Of a DNA stretch of 64,000 bases, positions 1 to 9,397 are shown piece by piece (the first letter of the stretch is position 1; each line of letters opens with the position of its first letter). Source of the stretch: Chloroflexota bacterium (lineage in GTDB: Bacteria; Chloroflexota; UBA11872); assembly GCA_026706485.1 (NCBI GenBank), contig JAPOYR010000011.1, positions 372,001 to 436,000 of the forward strand, in the 5' to 3' direction. The notes under the pieces were generated by a model. The model saw only the letters and a list, made by a program, of their open reading frames with translations, made no database searches and was not told the DNA's origin. The position numbers and the translations under genes were made by a program.

Positions 1-2373
1 GTACCGAACATCCGGTGTCAGGTGCAGGTTCCCGGCTGCGGTCCAAACCCGGGCATGGTCGCGGCCGGGCTTGGGCGAAAGTCGCGCATTGGGGTCGGTA
101 CCCAGCGAACGATGCACCGCCTCGCGCTGTTTCCAGATAGCTGGGTACTGCGCTAGTCCATCGTAGCCGTGGAAAGCGTCGAACACGCCGATCGAGTCCT
201 TACGAATTTGCCCATGGTGAGGACTCACGGTGGCGATGGACTCAACTTGCGCGATGGGGATCGCACTCACAGCGCGGGTTCCGTCTGCGGACCAAATGAG
301 ACCGTTCGCAAGTGCCAGGGCACGTTGCCCAATCTCGGCAGAGCGCCACCGCACTCCGGGCACCGGAGCGCGGTCGATTGGCGAGTCCACCAGCTCTCCC
401 CAGATTTCCCCGCCGACCACCAGCGGGTTGCCTCCAACTGGTGGCCCGTCCACGCGCTGAACAGCGGGCACTGAGCGCACCGCATTCAACACGGCGAGCG
501 CGTCGGTAACCTGCATCGGCGACTTCCACAAGTTCACGCAGGTCACTCGACGCGGCGGCAGCTCGTCAGTCCGTAGGCGGCGTGCAACCAACAGCACTTC
601 GGCGATGTCCGTGTCCTCGGACAGCGATTGGTTCTTGGGGTCATGCACCGCGAGGATGTAACTCACCGCATACCGCGATGTCAGGAGTTCCCGCATCCCG
701 GACCAGGCGCTCCCTGCAACCGCCGCCATCGGCAACACCACGGCGATATGTCCGTTTGATTGCACCAGACGGTCTGCCAGCGCAAGGAAGGCCGACGCCA
801 GGCCCACCCGCTGGTTTGCCGGCGTCCCCTGACAGGCCCGCACAAGGGCGCGTGACATCTGCCGCTCGACAGACGGCTCTCGGAACGACCCGAATACCGT
901 CGTGTACGTGTCGGACCCGTCGCCAGGGCCTTCGTGCCGGGTATACGGCGGATTCATGATGACTAGATCAGCTCTGGGCCGCTGCGCACTGGATGCTTCT
1001 TCGCCTGCGAGCCCGCTTACCTGTTCTCCCGCGCCTGAAAATAGAGAGTCGAGACGGTCGCGTGTGAGCCAGTCCAACGACCCCAACCGCGCCCCGTTCA
1101 CATCGTCGAAGCCTAGCGGCAGCGTATGCAGGTTCATCCGCCGAAATGCGACCGACGGCGACATCGCGGCCAACGTCGCTGCCGTGAGGTGAATGGCGGC
1201 TTGAACAACGTCTGCGCCGTGAATCACGTCTTCGATTAGCAGTTGATGCAGTTGGGTATCCGGCAGGTTTCTGGCCAGTCCCGCACGGCGTGCGTTGTCC
1301 GCCAGTTGGTGGTATGCGGCCATTAGCAGCGTTCCGGTGCCGCAGGCGGGATCGATGACAGTGAGATCCCGTATGGATTCCGGGTTGCGCCAATCCACGT
1401 CGGGCCATTGCGACGAATCGAGCGCAAGCCCAGCAAGGAGTGTCGCCGTCGGGATTTTCGTGTAGAAGGCGGCCAGGAATTTTCGGTCGGCGATGAGCCG
1501 GTTGAATATTCGTCCCGCAAGGTCGTGGCGGCGTGTGGCGGCCAGCCCCAACAGACGCTCGGCCGTCAGCGCGCAGCGATCCAGGAAATCCGAGGCGAGT
1601 TGCGTCGGGAGTTCTTCCACCACATCCCGTGCCATACGGAAGATTGGGAAGTAGTCGATGGCGAGAATCGCGTCCCAGGCGCTTGTCAAGCGGTTCTTGG
1701 AAGTGTGACCGTCCCAGCGGAGCGTGCTGACTGGACGTATGCCCGGTTCGAATTCGGCCAAGCGCTCGTGAAACATCATGGCGTTGATGACGACGAGCGC
1801 TCCCATGTTCGCGACCTCGTCGCCGGGTGCCGTCAAAAACACCTCGGCTACCCGCGGCAGCGTCGCCGGTGACGCGAATAGCCGAGCGCCCGCTGCCCGG
1901 GCGCCCTCGTCTAACTGTTCAACTGCTTCATCCAGGTCGTCGACTGGCGCTTCGGCGCTACGTACGGCCTGCGCTAGTTCATCAACGCTCCCGCGAATCT
2001 GCGGACCCGAGGTTCCGTCTCCGCGCCACTCCTGCCAGTCCAGGGTTGCAACGGCTAGCCTGCTACCTAGTTGGGCCTGGGGAACTCTCCGAAGGTCTTC
2101 AGGCACCGACACGGCAAAGGCTACGGCAACGGTCTGGCCCTGAATCTCCATTCCTAGCCGAGAGAGCGCGTCAGCGTGCACGCTGCGCGCCGGTGCATAC
2201 TCCGTCTCGACGGCTATCGGCCCGCTGTCGACCAGGACGAGCACATCGGGCCGTCCACTGTCTGAGTGGGTCGATTCAGGCTCAGCTTGGAGCCCCGCTC
2301 GCTTGTGGAACAAATCCGCCAACGCCGCGTTGACCACGCTTTCATGCTTGCGGCCGGACGAGATTGCGGACAT
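1..2373 (-). CDS. N6-adenine DNA methyltransferase with PD-(D/E)xK-like N-terminus (C-terminus beyond window)
   Basis: One reading frame is open from an ATG at 2371-2373 down to base 1, at least 791 codons with no stop, so the C-terminus is missing. Residues 341-347 read DPACGTG (SAM-binding motif I) and residues 474-477 read NPPY (catalytic motif IV), the amino-methyltransferase alpha/gamma signature. Near the N-terminus RPDVLV (41-46) followed by AVETEY (54-59) resembles a degenerate PD-(D/E)xK nuclease core. Nuclease plus N6-methylase in one chain is typical of type IIG/IIL restriction-modification proteins; a BREX PglX-like or solitary methylase is possible. An in-frame TAG lies just upstream (2386-2388), which supports the start. 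The family call is firm; the nuclease part is inference. Confidence 0.85.
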   Translation of the reverse strand, partial: MSAISSGRKHESVVNAALADLFHKRAGLQAEPESTHSDSGRPDVLVLVDSGPIAVETEYAPARSVHADALSRLGMEIQGQTVAVAFAVSVPEDLRRVPQAQLGSRLAVATLDWQEWRGDGTSGPQIRGSVDELAQAVRSAEAPVDDLDEAVEQLDEGARAAGARLFASPATLPRVAEVFLTAPGDEVANMGALVVINAMMFHERLAEFEPGIRPVSTLRWDGHTSKNRLTSAWDAILAIDYFPIFRMARDVVEELPTQLASDFLDRCALTAERLLGLAATRRHDLAGRIFNRLIADRKFLAAFYTKIPTATLLAGLALDSSQWPDVDWRNPESIRDLTVIDPACGTGTLLMAAYHQLADNARRAGLARNLPDTQLHQLLIEDVIHGADVVQAAIHLTAATLAAMSPSVAFRRMNLHTLPLGFDDVNGARLGSLDWLTRDRLDSLFSGAGEQVSGLAGEEASSAQRPRADLVIMNPPYTRHEGPGDGSDTYTTVFGSFREPSVERQMSRALVRACQGTPANQRVGLASAFLALADRLVQSNGHIAVVLPMAAVAGSAWSGMRELLTSRYAVSYILAVHDPKNQSLSEDTDIAEVLLVARRLRTDELPPRRVTCVNLWKSPMQVTDALAVLNAVRSVPAVQRVDGPPVGGNPLVVGGEIWGELVDSPIDRAPVPGVRWRSAEIGQRALALANGLIWSADGTRAVSAIPIAQVESIATVSPHHGQIRKDSIGVFDAFHGYDGLAQYPAIWKQREAVHRSLGTDPNARLSPKPGRDHARVWTAAGNLHLTPDVRY

Positions 2374-2500
2374 TTGAGTGGGTTGCTATCACCTGATGCG
2401 CGACGGTCTTCGGGCCAGTGTGCCAGCAAGTGAGGCGTGTCCCGCATAGTATTGTCGCGCGCGACTGCGTACGTGGATGCTCCTGGCCGCTTCGTCAGTT

Positions 2501-2944
2501 TCAGGCGGCCGTCAGAAGTTCCCGCAGACCCTCGGGATACAACGGACCGTCGAGCGGCTCGGAAAGGTCAAGCCAAACGGCTTCGATGCGTTTTCCGCTT
2601 GACTCCATCCCATGGATGAGCTCGGCGCCGTAGAGCGACCGGTCCACGAATTGCGCCTCGAAGAGAAACTCGATCTGGTGCGCGTGCTCACCGTCCCGCT
2701 CGAAGATGTTTTCGACGGTGGTCAGATGCCGCACCTGCTCGATTTCCGCCTCGATCTCCTCCAGGATCTCTCGCTTGACGGCCTGCGCCGCCCGCTCGCC
2801 GAACTCGATCGCGCCGCCCAACGGTCGGTAGTAGTGTTCGCCGTCGGGCGCGGTGTACCGCCGCACCAGCAGACGCGAGCCGTCGCGAATCACCGCCAGC
2901 GCGACCGGGCGAATGCGGGACCGGGACTTTCGCTTCTCAGACAT
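2501..2944 (-). CDS. Nudix hydrolase
   Basis: A 147-residue protein with a Nudix box in the first half: GGAIEFGERAAQAVKRE followed by ILEEIEAEI. The Glu residues that bind metal are present, but the usual Gly near the end of the box is Glu. The family hydrolyses nucleoside diphosphates linked to another moiety; the substrate cannot be read from sequence. The ATG at 2944 is preferred because the domain starts shortly after it. A GTG at 2995 would add 17 Arg/Pro-rich residues. It lies 81 bases downstream of trpS on the same strand and may share its transcript. Confidence 0.85.
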   Translation of the reverse strand: MSEKRKSRSRIRPVALAVIRDGSRLLVRRYTAPDGEHYYRPLGGAIEFGERAAQAVKREILEEIEAEIEQVRHLTTVENIFERDGEHAHQIEFLFEAQFVDRSLYGAELIHGMESSGKRIEAVWLDLSEPLDGPLYPEGLRELLTAA

Positions 2945-3025
2945 CGGCACACCGCCTGGTAGGTCCGGCCGGCGCCGCGGCCACTTCGCGCCCACGCCGG
3001 GCGCGCCGTGGTGACCGGACCGGTC

Positions 3026-4087
3026 CTATGGCGCGCCGTCCGGTGGAGGCGGCGGACCGTCGGCCAAGTAGTCGAGGCTGAGCGCCGTGCGGACCTGCTC
3101 GACCAGCGCCTCGCCGCGGCGCTTGGTCGCGGCCGTGCCCGCAGCCAGCACGTCGCGCACGTCGTCGGGACGCGCGGCCCAGTGCTCCCGCCGGTCGCGA
3201 ATCGGCGCCAGGAACGCATTCATGGCGTCGAACAGCCGGTCCTTGACCTCGACGTCCCCCACCCGGCCGGTTCGATAGCGGGCCTTCAGGTCGTCCACCT
3301 CGTCCGTATTCGGATTGAAGGCGTCGTGATACATGAACACCGGATTTCCCTCCACGGTGCCCGGATCGGTGGCTCGCAGCCGCTTGGGGTCGGTGAACAT
3401 GCTGCGCACCTTGGCCCGCAGCGTTTCCTCCGAGTCCTTGAGGAAGATCGCATTGCCGGCCGAGGTGCCCATCTTGCCCTTGCCGTCGATGCCGACCAGA
3501 CGCGGCACCGCACCGATCCGCGCCTCGGGTACCACGAAGGTGTCCCCGAACCGCCGGTTGAATCGAATGGCGATGTCGCGCGTCATCTCGATGTGCGGCA
3601 GCTGGTCGTCGCCAACCGGCACCAGGTGCGCCAGCGGCAGGAGGATATTGGCGATCTGCATGACGGGATAGTTGAAGAAGGCCACGGGCACCGACTTGGT
3701 CGTCGCTTCCAGGTCCGCCAGCTCGGCCTTCAGCGTCGGATTGCGCTGCAAGTGGCCCAGCCCCAGAAACCAGCTCAGGTGCAGCGTGAGCTCGGCAAAC
3801 TCCGGCACGCCGCTCTCGATGACGAAGTGCGACTTGTCTGGATTCAACCCCACGCCCAGCCAGTCCAGCGTCACTTCCCACAGCCCCCAGCGAATCCACG
3901 GCAGATTGTCGGCATAGTCCGAGACCTGGTAGTCCGCCAGCAGGAAGAACGACTCGTACTCGTCCTGCAGCTCCAACCACTGCGAAAACGCCCCGGCGTA
4001 GTGGCCCACGTGGGACGGCCCCGAGGGGCGCAGCCCGGTCAGGATGCGGCGGCGTTCAGCGGCGGGGGTGTTGGCAGGCTCCGACAT
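3026..4087 (-). CDS. trpS: Tryptophan--tRNA ligase
   Basis: A 353-residue class I aminoacyl-tRNA synthetase that charges tRNA-Trp in the cytoplasm. It opens with the TGLRPSG motif of TrpRS. PSHVGHY is the HIGH-type signature, QIANILLPLAHLVPVGDDQ belongs to the TrpRS active site, and KMGTS around residue 225 stands for KMSKS. Length fits bacterial TrpRS (about 330-360). The ATG at 4087 has AAGG about ten bases upstream and is chosen over an ATG at 4123, which would add twelve basic residues without a ribosome site. Neighbours are a Nudix gene downstream and the transhydrogenase gene upstream. Confidence 0.95.
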   Translation of the reverse strand: MSEPANTPAAERRRILTGLRPSGPSHVGHYAGAFSQWLELQDEYESFFLLADYQVSDYADNLPWIRWGLWEVTLDWLGVGLNPDKSHFVIESGVPEFAELTLHLSWFLGLGHLQRNPTLKAELADLEATTKSVPVAFFNYPVMQIANILLPLAHLVPVGDDQLPHIEMTRDIAIRFNRRFGDTFVVPEARIGAVPRLVGIDGKGKMGTSAGNAIFLKDSEETLRAKVRSMFTDPKRLRATDPGTVEGNPVFMYHDAFNPNTDEVDDLKARYRTGRVGDVEVKDRLFDAMNAFLAPIRDRREHWAARPDDVRDVLAAGTAATKRRGEALVEQVRTALSLDYLADGPPPPPDGAP

Positions 4088-4159
4088 GCGGCGTGACCTT
4101 GAGGGCGAATGGGAACAGCCCATAGTGCCACTGGCAACTGCCCCAACGCGCCGCGTGGT

Positions 4160-5596
4160 CTACCGGACCAGCTTGTTGACCCCGTTCAGTCCGGCGACCT
4201 TGTAGGCCTCGGCGAACGTCGGATAGTTGAAGATCGTTTCCACGAAGTAGTCGATGGTGCCCTCGAGCTGCATGACCGCCTGGCCGATGTGCAGCAGCTC
4301 GCTGGCCTGGTTGCCGAAGATGTGGACGCCCAAGACCTTGCGCGTGCCCGGGTCGAACAGGAGCTTCAGAATGCCGAAGTCGTCGCCGATGATTGCCCCA
4401 CGCGCAATCTCCTTGTACCGCGCCACGCCGCTTTCGTAGGCCGCCCCTTCCAGCGTGAGCTGCTCTTCGGTCTTACCGACCAGGGCAATCTCGGGAATGG
4501 TGTAAATGCCGATGGGCAACTCGTCGTCGATGCTGGGGCAGTCCAAACCCAGGGCGTGGCGTGCGGCCAGGCGGCCCTGCTCGGCCGACGTGGACGCCAG
4601 CGCGGGCTGTCCGATTACGTCGCCCACGGCATAGATGTGCTCCTGCTCCGTCTGAAAGAACTTGTTGACTTTCACCCGTCCGCGGTCGTCGGCGGCCAGC
4701 CCGGCGGCGTCGAGATTCAGCAGTCCCGTGGCGCCGCGGCGTCCGATGGAGTACATCACCACGTCACTGACCGTGCGGGCGCCGGTTTCGAGCACCGTGA
4801 CCGGACGGCCCCTGGGATCGAACTCCACGTTTTCCACCCGATGCCCGAGGCGCATCGTGATGCCGTCCTCGCGCATGCGGAACTTCAGCGCTTCGCCAAT
4901 CTCCTCGTCGACGATGTCGAGCAGTTCCTTGCGCCCGTCGATCAGTGTCACCGCGACGCCCAGCGTGGCAAAGATGCTGGCGTACTCCGTGCCAATGATT
5001 CCGCCGCCCACCACGGTCAGCGACTTTGGAATCCTTGGCAGGTCCAGGATGCCGTCGCTGTCGACGACCCGCTCCTGGTCGAAGGGGATGTGCGCCGGCC
5101 GCGACGGGTTCGACCCGGTGGCCAGAATGACCTTGTCGGCGCGAACCTCGATGATGGAGTTCTCGGTATGAATCGCGAGCATGTGGGGATCAACGAAGTG
5201 CGCGACGCCGTTGAGCAGCTCCACGTCGTTGCGCAAAAAGCCGTCGCGGACCACGTCCACCTCGGCCTGAACGACCTGGGCCGTGCGCAGCAGCAGATCG
5301 TGCATGGTCACGTCGGCCATCACGCGGTAGGACTCGCCGTAGAACGAGCGCTGGCCGATGCCGGTCACATGGATCACGGCCTCGCGCAGGGTCTTGGAAG
5401 GAATCGTGCCGCGATGGACCGCCTGCCCGCCGACGTAACGTTGGCGATCGATGGCGGCCACGCGCTTGCCGCCCTTGGCGGCCTGAATCGCGGCGCGCCG
5501 TCCCGCCGGTCCCGTGCCGATGACCACAATGTCGTAGTGCGGCTTGTCGTTCGACGGGCCGCCGGAGCCAAGGCCTTGAGAGTTCTGCACGCGCAC
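4160..5596 (-). CDS. sthA: Soluble pyridine nucleotide transhydrogenase (Sth-like, FAD-dependent)
   Basis: About 478 residues of the class I pyridine nucleotide-disulfide oxidoreductase family. An N-terminal FAD motif GTGPAG, a central NAD(P) motif GGGIIG, the FAD-contacting YAVGDV and a C-terminal dimerisation domain ending in EAYKVAGLNG are all visible. The region that carries the redox disulfide in lipoamide dehydrogenase reads VGGQAVHRGTIPSK: no cysteine is left, while HRGTIPSK is the Sth hallmark. Sth enzymes exchange hydride between NADPH and NAD+ without a disulfide. The start is uncertain: GTG at 5596 (or 5590) fits the domain; a start at 5701 would overlap divergent modA. Confidence 0.85.
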   Translation of the reverse strand: MRVQNSQGLGSGGPSNDKPHYDIVVIGTGPAGRRAAIQAAKGGKRVAAIDRQRYVGGQAVHRGTIPSKTLREAVIHVTGIGQRSFYGESYRVMADVTMHDLLLRTAQVVQAEVDVVRDGFLRNDVELLNGVAHFVDPHMLAIHTENSIIEVRADKVILATGSNPSRPAHIPFDQERVVDSDGILDLPRIPKSLTVVGGGIIGTEYASIFATLGVAVTLIDGRKELLDIVDEEIGEALKFRMREDGITMRLGHRVENVEFDPRGRPVTVLETGARTVSDVVMYSIGRRGATGLLNLDAAGLAADDRGRVKVNKFFQTEQEHIYAVGDVIGQPALASTSAEQGRLAARHALGLDCPSIDDELPIGIYTIPEIALVGKTEEQLTLEGAAYESGVARYKEIARGAIIGDDFGILKLLFDPGTRKVLGVHIFGNQASELLHIGQAVMQLEGTIDYFVETIFNYPTFAEAYKVAGLNGVNKLVR

Positions 5597-5677
5597 AAAC
5601 CGTATGCCCCAACAGTTCCGCAGGCATCGTAGCGTGACAATCGTTGAGGTAGGTATGGCCTCGACTGCGCGGAGTGG

Positions 5678-6508
5678 GTGGACGAGCTTGTGACGACGCA
5701 TTGGCGCCGTGTGCCGGTTTCTCTGAGTGCACGGCGTGCCGCGGCTATGGTCGGGCTCGCGGTAGCGCTGCTGACAGGTGCCTGCGGCCCGGTTAATGAC
5801 GACGAGATCACCGTCTATGCCGCGGCCTCCCTCCGGGATGCGTTTTCCGAAATTGCCCGGAAGTTCGAGGAAACTCGATCAGACGCGCGAGTGGTGCTCA
5901 ACTTCGCGGGCTCGCAGGTGCTGCGGGCGCAGATCGAACGCGGGGCTCCGGCCGATGTCTTCGCCTCGGCGGACGACGTCCACGCACGGCAATTGGAGGC
6001 GGCCGGACTGCTGGCGGCCCTGCCGCGCACCTTCGCCGAGAACGCGCTGGTGCTCGCCGTGCCGGCAGGCAATTCACGTGGGATTGCGCAGCTGACCGAC
6101 GTGGCCGCGCCGGACGTGCGCCTCGTCATGGGCATTGCGGACGTACCGGTCGGACGGTATGCCCGCGCGGCGTTGGAACGCTATGCCGGGGCGATTGGAC
6201 GCGACGATTTCGTGGGAGCCGTCCTCGACAATGTGGTCTCATTCGAGACAAACGTTCGCCACGTGGCGGCGAAGCTGGAGTTGGGCGTGGTGGATGCCGG
6301 GTTCGTCTATCGCACCGATGTCCTCGCGTCCGACGGCGCGCTGGTCGAGATTCCGCTCCCTCCGGATGCGGTGATCGCGGCGCCCTATCCGATTGCGCTG
6401 ACGAAGCGCGGAGCCGGCCGAGAGGCCGCGACGGCCTTTGCCGACTTCGTGCATTCACCCGCCGGCCAGCGCATGCTTACGTCGCACGGCTTTCGGCCCG
6501 CCGGCTGA
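5678..6508 (+). CDS. modA: Molybdate ABC transporter, substrate-binding lipoprotein ModA
   Basis: A 276-residue exported binding protein for molybdate or tungstate. The N-terminus has a basic stretch, a hydrophobic segment and a lipobox LLTGAC with the lipid-accepting Cys near residue 36. The mature part starts with ITVYAAASLRDAF, the ModA signature that holds the oxyanion, and ends with the FADFVHSPAGQ motif usual in ModA. GTG at 5678 or 5690 could initiate. modB and modC follow directly on the same strand, which fixes the function. It is divergent from the transhydrogenase gene, with a short shared upstream region. Confidence 0.93.
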   Translation: MDELVTTHWRRVPVSLSARRAAAMVGLAVALLTGACGPVNDDEITVYAAASLRDAFSEIARKFEETRSDARVVLNFAGSQVLRAQIERGAPADVFASADDVHARQLEAAGLLAALPRTFAENALVLAVPAGNSRGIAQLTDVAAPDVRLVMGIADVPVGRYARAALERYAGAIGRDDFVGAVLDNVVSFETNVRHVAAKLELGVVDAGFVYRTDVLASDGALVEIPLPPDAVIAAPYPIALTKRGAGREAATAFADFVHSPAGQRMLTSHGFRPAG

Positions 6509-6530
6509 AACTCGCCGAGGAATCTCCGAA

Positions 6531-7337
6531 ATGCGGCGCGCCCAGTCCCTCACGTGGAGCAGGCTTGCCCTTGCCGCGTCCGCCGCGATCCTCGTTGCCT
6601 TTATCGGCATCCCCGTGGGGGCATTGATCGCCCGCGGGTTCATCCAGGGCGACGTGCTCGCGGCGCTGCGCAGCCCGGTGGCCACCACTGCCCTCTTGCT
6701 GTCGCTGGCCACCTCGGCCATTGCCGTCGCCGTGGCCGTGGTGCTGGGGACGCCGGCCGCCTATCTGCTCGCGCGTCATCCCTTCCCCGGGCGAAGCATC
6801 GTCGACACTCTGATCGATCTGCCGGTGGTGCTGCCGCCGGTCGTCGGCGGGCTGGCGCTGCTCGTGGCGCTTGGTCGCCATGGAGTCATCGGCGGCCCGC
6901 TGGACGCCGCCGGCGTGGACGTGGCGTTCACCACCGGGGCGGTGGTCCTGGCGCAACTTTTCGTCGCCGTTCCGTTCTACATTCGCGCCGCGCGTGCCGG
7001 ATTCGAGAGTGTCGACCGCCGGCTCGAATCCGTCTCGGCAACGCTTGGCGCAGGCGGATGGCGCACGTTCAGGCGAGTAACGGTGCCCTTGGCGCTGCCG
7101 TCGCTGATCGGCGGCGCGGTGATGTGCTGGGCGCGCGCCCTGGGCGAGTTCGGCGCCACGATCATGTTTGCCGGCAATGTCTTTGGCCGCACCCAGACAA
7201 TGCCGCTGGCCATTCTCGAAGCGATTGAGACTGACGTGGACGCGGCGCTGGCCATCGCCATTGTCCTCATCGCCCTGGCCTTCGCCGGGCTGCTGGTCTT
7301 CAAGGGACTGGCGCGGCTCGGAGGACGGGTCCTGTGA
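6531..7337 (+). CDS. modB: Molybdate ABC transporter permease ModB
   Basis: A 268-residue inner-membrane permease with five to six hydrophobic segments. It carries the binding-protein-dependent transport signature SATLGAGGWRTFRRVTVPLA, the cytoplasmic loop that docks the ATPase, and the ModB motif GEFGATIMFAGN. The ATG at 6531 is preceded by GAGGAA about ten bases upstream, so the longer frame from 6438 that runs into modA is rejected. Its stop codon overlaps the modC GTG by four bases (GTGA), implying translational coupling. Confidence 0.94.
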   Translation: MRRAQSLTWSRLALAASAAILVAFIGIPVGALIARGFIQGDVLAALRSPVATTALLLSLATSAIAVAVAVVLGTPAAYLLARHPFPGRSIVDTLIDLPVVLPPVVGGLALLVALGRHGVIGGPLDAAGVDVAFTTGAVVLAQLFVAVPFYIRAARAGFESVDRRLESVSATLGAGGWRTFRRVTVPLALPSLIGGAVMCWARALGEFGATIMFAGNVFGRTQTMPLAILEAIETDVDAALAIAIVLIALAFAGLLVFKGLARLGGRVL

Positions 7338-8419
7338 TTCGGGCCGACATCCGCACTACCGTCGGCAGCTTCGACCTCGCGGTCGAGCTCGCGGTGGATC
7401 GCGAGATCACGGTGCTCTATGGGCACTCGGGCGCGGGCAAGACGCTGACCCTGGAGGCCATCGCAGGTCTGCTGACTCCCCGACAGGGTCGAATCACGCT
7501 GCACGACCGGGTCATGTTCGACAGCGCGAACGGCGTCAACGTGCCGCCGCAACGGCGCGACCTCGGCTACCTGGTGCAGAGCTACGCGCTCTTTCCGCAT
7601 CTGACCGTGGCGCAGAACATCGCCTACGGCCTCGGACATGTCCGCCGTTCCGAGCGGCGCGAGCGAGTGGAGAGCTTCGCGCGCATGTTCGGCGTGGACG
7701 ACCTGCTCCGGCGTCGTCCCGCGCGCATCTCGGGCGGCCAGGCCCAGCGCGTGGCCTTGGCGCGCGCGCTGGTGCGCGAGCCGCGGGTGCTGCTCTTGGA
7801 CGAGCCGTTCGCCGCCGTTGACTCGAGCAACCGCCGCACCATGCGGCGGGAACTCCGGCAGCTCGCCCAGCGCCTAGACCTGAGCGTGGTCATGGTCACC
7901 CACGACCTCACCGAGGCCTACAACGTGGGAGACCGGCTGGCGGTCATCGATCGCGGACGCGTGCTGCAAGCGGGACCCCGCGACGAGGTCTTCCACCGCC
8001 CCGCCACGGCGCGCGCCGCGGAGCTGCTCGGCGTGCAGAACGTCCTGCCGGGCCGGGTCGTGGGCACTAACGGCGACCGCGTCCACGTCGCGACCGGGCT
8101 CGGCATGGTCGCGGCAATGGTCGAATCCCGCCCCGCAACCGATCATGTCCAGCTCGCCGTCCGCGCCGAGCAGATCATCCTGGAGCGGCCCGACCGGCCC
8201 TCGACCGAGCGCGAGAACCGCTTCCAAGTCACCATCATCGACGAGGCCGCGTTTGGCTTCTCGCACACGCTGGTCGTGCGAGTCGACGACGCCGCGTCAG
8301 GTGCGCCAACCCTGGAGATCGACGTCCCGGCGCATCCCTACCAGGTGCTCAACGTCCCCGCCCACCGCGACTGGCGCATCCACATCCCGCCGGAGGCAGT
8401 GCACGTCATCGTGGAGTAG
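7334..8419 (+). CDS. modC: Molybdate ABC transporter ATP-binding protein ModC
   Basis: A 361-residue ATPase that powers molybdate import. Walker A is GHSGAGKT, the signature is ISGGQAQR, Walker B is VLLLDEPF, and the switch His lies in VMVTHD. After the ATPase domain (about residues 1-235) comes a TOBE/Mop-like region that in ModC proteins binds oxyanion and regulates transport. The GTG start overlaps the modB stop by four bases. The tcmP gene begins only 18 bases after the stop and could be read from the same transcript. Confidence 0.94.
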   Translation: MIRADIRTTVGSFDLAVELAVDREITVLYGHSGAGKTLTLEAIAGLLTPRQGRITLHDRVMFDSANGVNVPPQRRDLGYLVQSYALFPHLTVAQNIAYGLGHVRRSERRERVESFARMFGVDDLLRRRPARISGGQAQRVALARALVREPRVLLLDEPFAAVDSSNRRTMRRELRQLAQRLDLSVVMVTHDLTEAYNVGDRLAVIDRGRVLQAGPRDEVFHRPATARAAELLGVQNVLPGRVVGTNGDRVHVATGLGMVAAMVESRPATDHVQLAVRAEQIILERPDRPSTERENRFQVTIIDEAAFGFSHTLVVRVDDAASGAPTLEIDVPAHPYQVLNVPAHRDWRIHIPPEAVHVIVE

Positions 8420-8437
8420 CAGGGCGCAGATTCCTCG

Positions 8438-9397
8438 ATGGATTCGGAAGCGCCACGGTGGTACCGTACAAAATACGAACAAGCGATAGGAGCCAGCGTG
8501 GGCGAGTTCTCGCATCTAGTTGAGACCAGCGGTGACGGCCTGCCGGTCTCGGACTACCGACAGCACACTCTGCAGAAGCTTGCGACCGTGCGCTACTACC
8601 TCGAAGCGTTCAATATCGCGTGCACACGCACGAAATGGTTTGGCGGATGGACGTTTGTGGATACGTTCGCTGGTTCTGGCCTCGTGCAGGTTCGCGACAC
8701 CCAAAGGTTCTTCGAAGGATCTGCGCTGATTGGACTTCGAAGTGGGGCGTCTGTTGTCCACGCCATTGAGTTTGAGCAGGCCAATGTCGATGCGCTCAGA
8801 CAGCGTGCGACGGATCGCGGCATCGGTGGCCGACTCCAAACACATCCGGGAGACGCCAACACTGTCGCTCCACGTATCCTCGCCAACATTCGACCACGGA
8901 CTCCTGTGTTCGTGCTTCAGGATCCGGAGAGTATGGAACTCAAGTGGTCGACCGTCGAAGCCGTCGCAAGGGCCAATCAGGGAAGGCGCAAACGCAAGCC
9001 CGAACAGCTCATCAACTTCACCGACGGAGTTCTGAGACTCTTCTGGACTAAGCAGCGAATTGCGCCAGCGAACCAAGATCGCCTTGACAGCTACTTTGGT
9101 ACCGGTGCTTGGCGCGATATCGTCGAGAGCCGCAGGGCGGGTCGCTTGGAATCATGGGGGACGATCCAAGCTGCTGTGGACCTCTACAAGAAGCGACTTC
9201 GCGATGACGTCGGATACTCGCACGTGCTTGATCAAGAAGTGCGCCGCGACATGGTGACGCGCGGTCAGCGCGCCTATCACCTTATCTTTGCAAGTGACCA
9301 CCCTGCTGCTCGCGGGATCATGACGGACGCATTTGGGAAAGTGCACGTGGGGCAGGGCCAGTTCCCTGGGATGCCACCGGCGAGTACTGATGAGTAG
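8438..9397 (+). CDS. tcmP: Three-Cys-motif partner protein TcmP
   Basis: A 319-residue protein of the TcmP family, whose members occur in a two-gene cassette with a three-Cys-motif protein; function unknown. The N-terminal half looks like a class I SAM-methyltransferase fold: FVDTFAGSG resembles motif I and VLQDPESMELKW resembles the family's FxDPDxxxxxW segment. The cassette partner follows with an eight-base overlap. The two genes look less GC-rich than modABC upstream, hinting at transfer. The methyltransferase activity is inference from the fold-like motif. Confidence 0.82.
   Translation: MDSEAPRWYRTKYEQAIGASVGEFSHLVETSGDGLPVSDYRQHTLQKLATVRYYLEAFNIACTRTKWFGGWTFVDTFAGSGLVQVRDTQRFFEGSALIGLRSGASVVHAIEFEQANVDALRQRATDRGIGGRLQTHPGDANTVAPRILANIRPRTPVFVLQDPESMELKWSTVEAVARANQGRRKRKPEQLINFTDGVLRLFWTKQRIAPANQDRLDSYFGTGAWRDIVESRRAGRLESWGTIQAAVDLYKKRLRDDVGYSHVLDQEVRRDMVTRGQRAYHLIFASDHPAARGIMTDAFGKVHVGQGQFPGMPPASTDE

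Noticed and set aside
169-2143. Several small plus-strand and minus-strand frames at the left edge
   Set aside because: They lie inside or opposite the single long methyltransferase frame and contain no motif.
3008-5632. Long plus-strand open frames opposite trpS and sthA
   Set aside because: They are products of GC-rich codon bias; they carry no family motif while the minus strand encodes clear enzymes.
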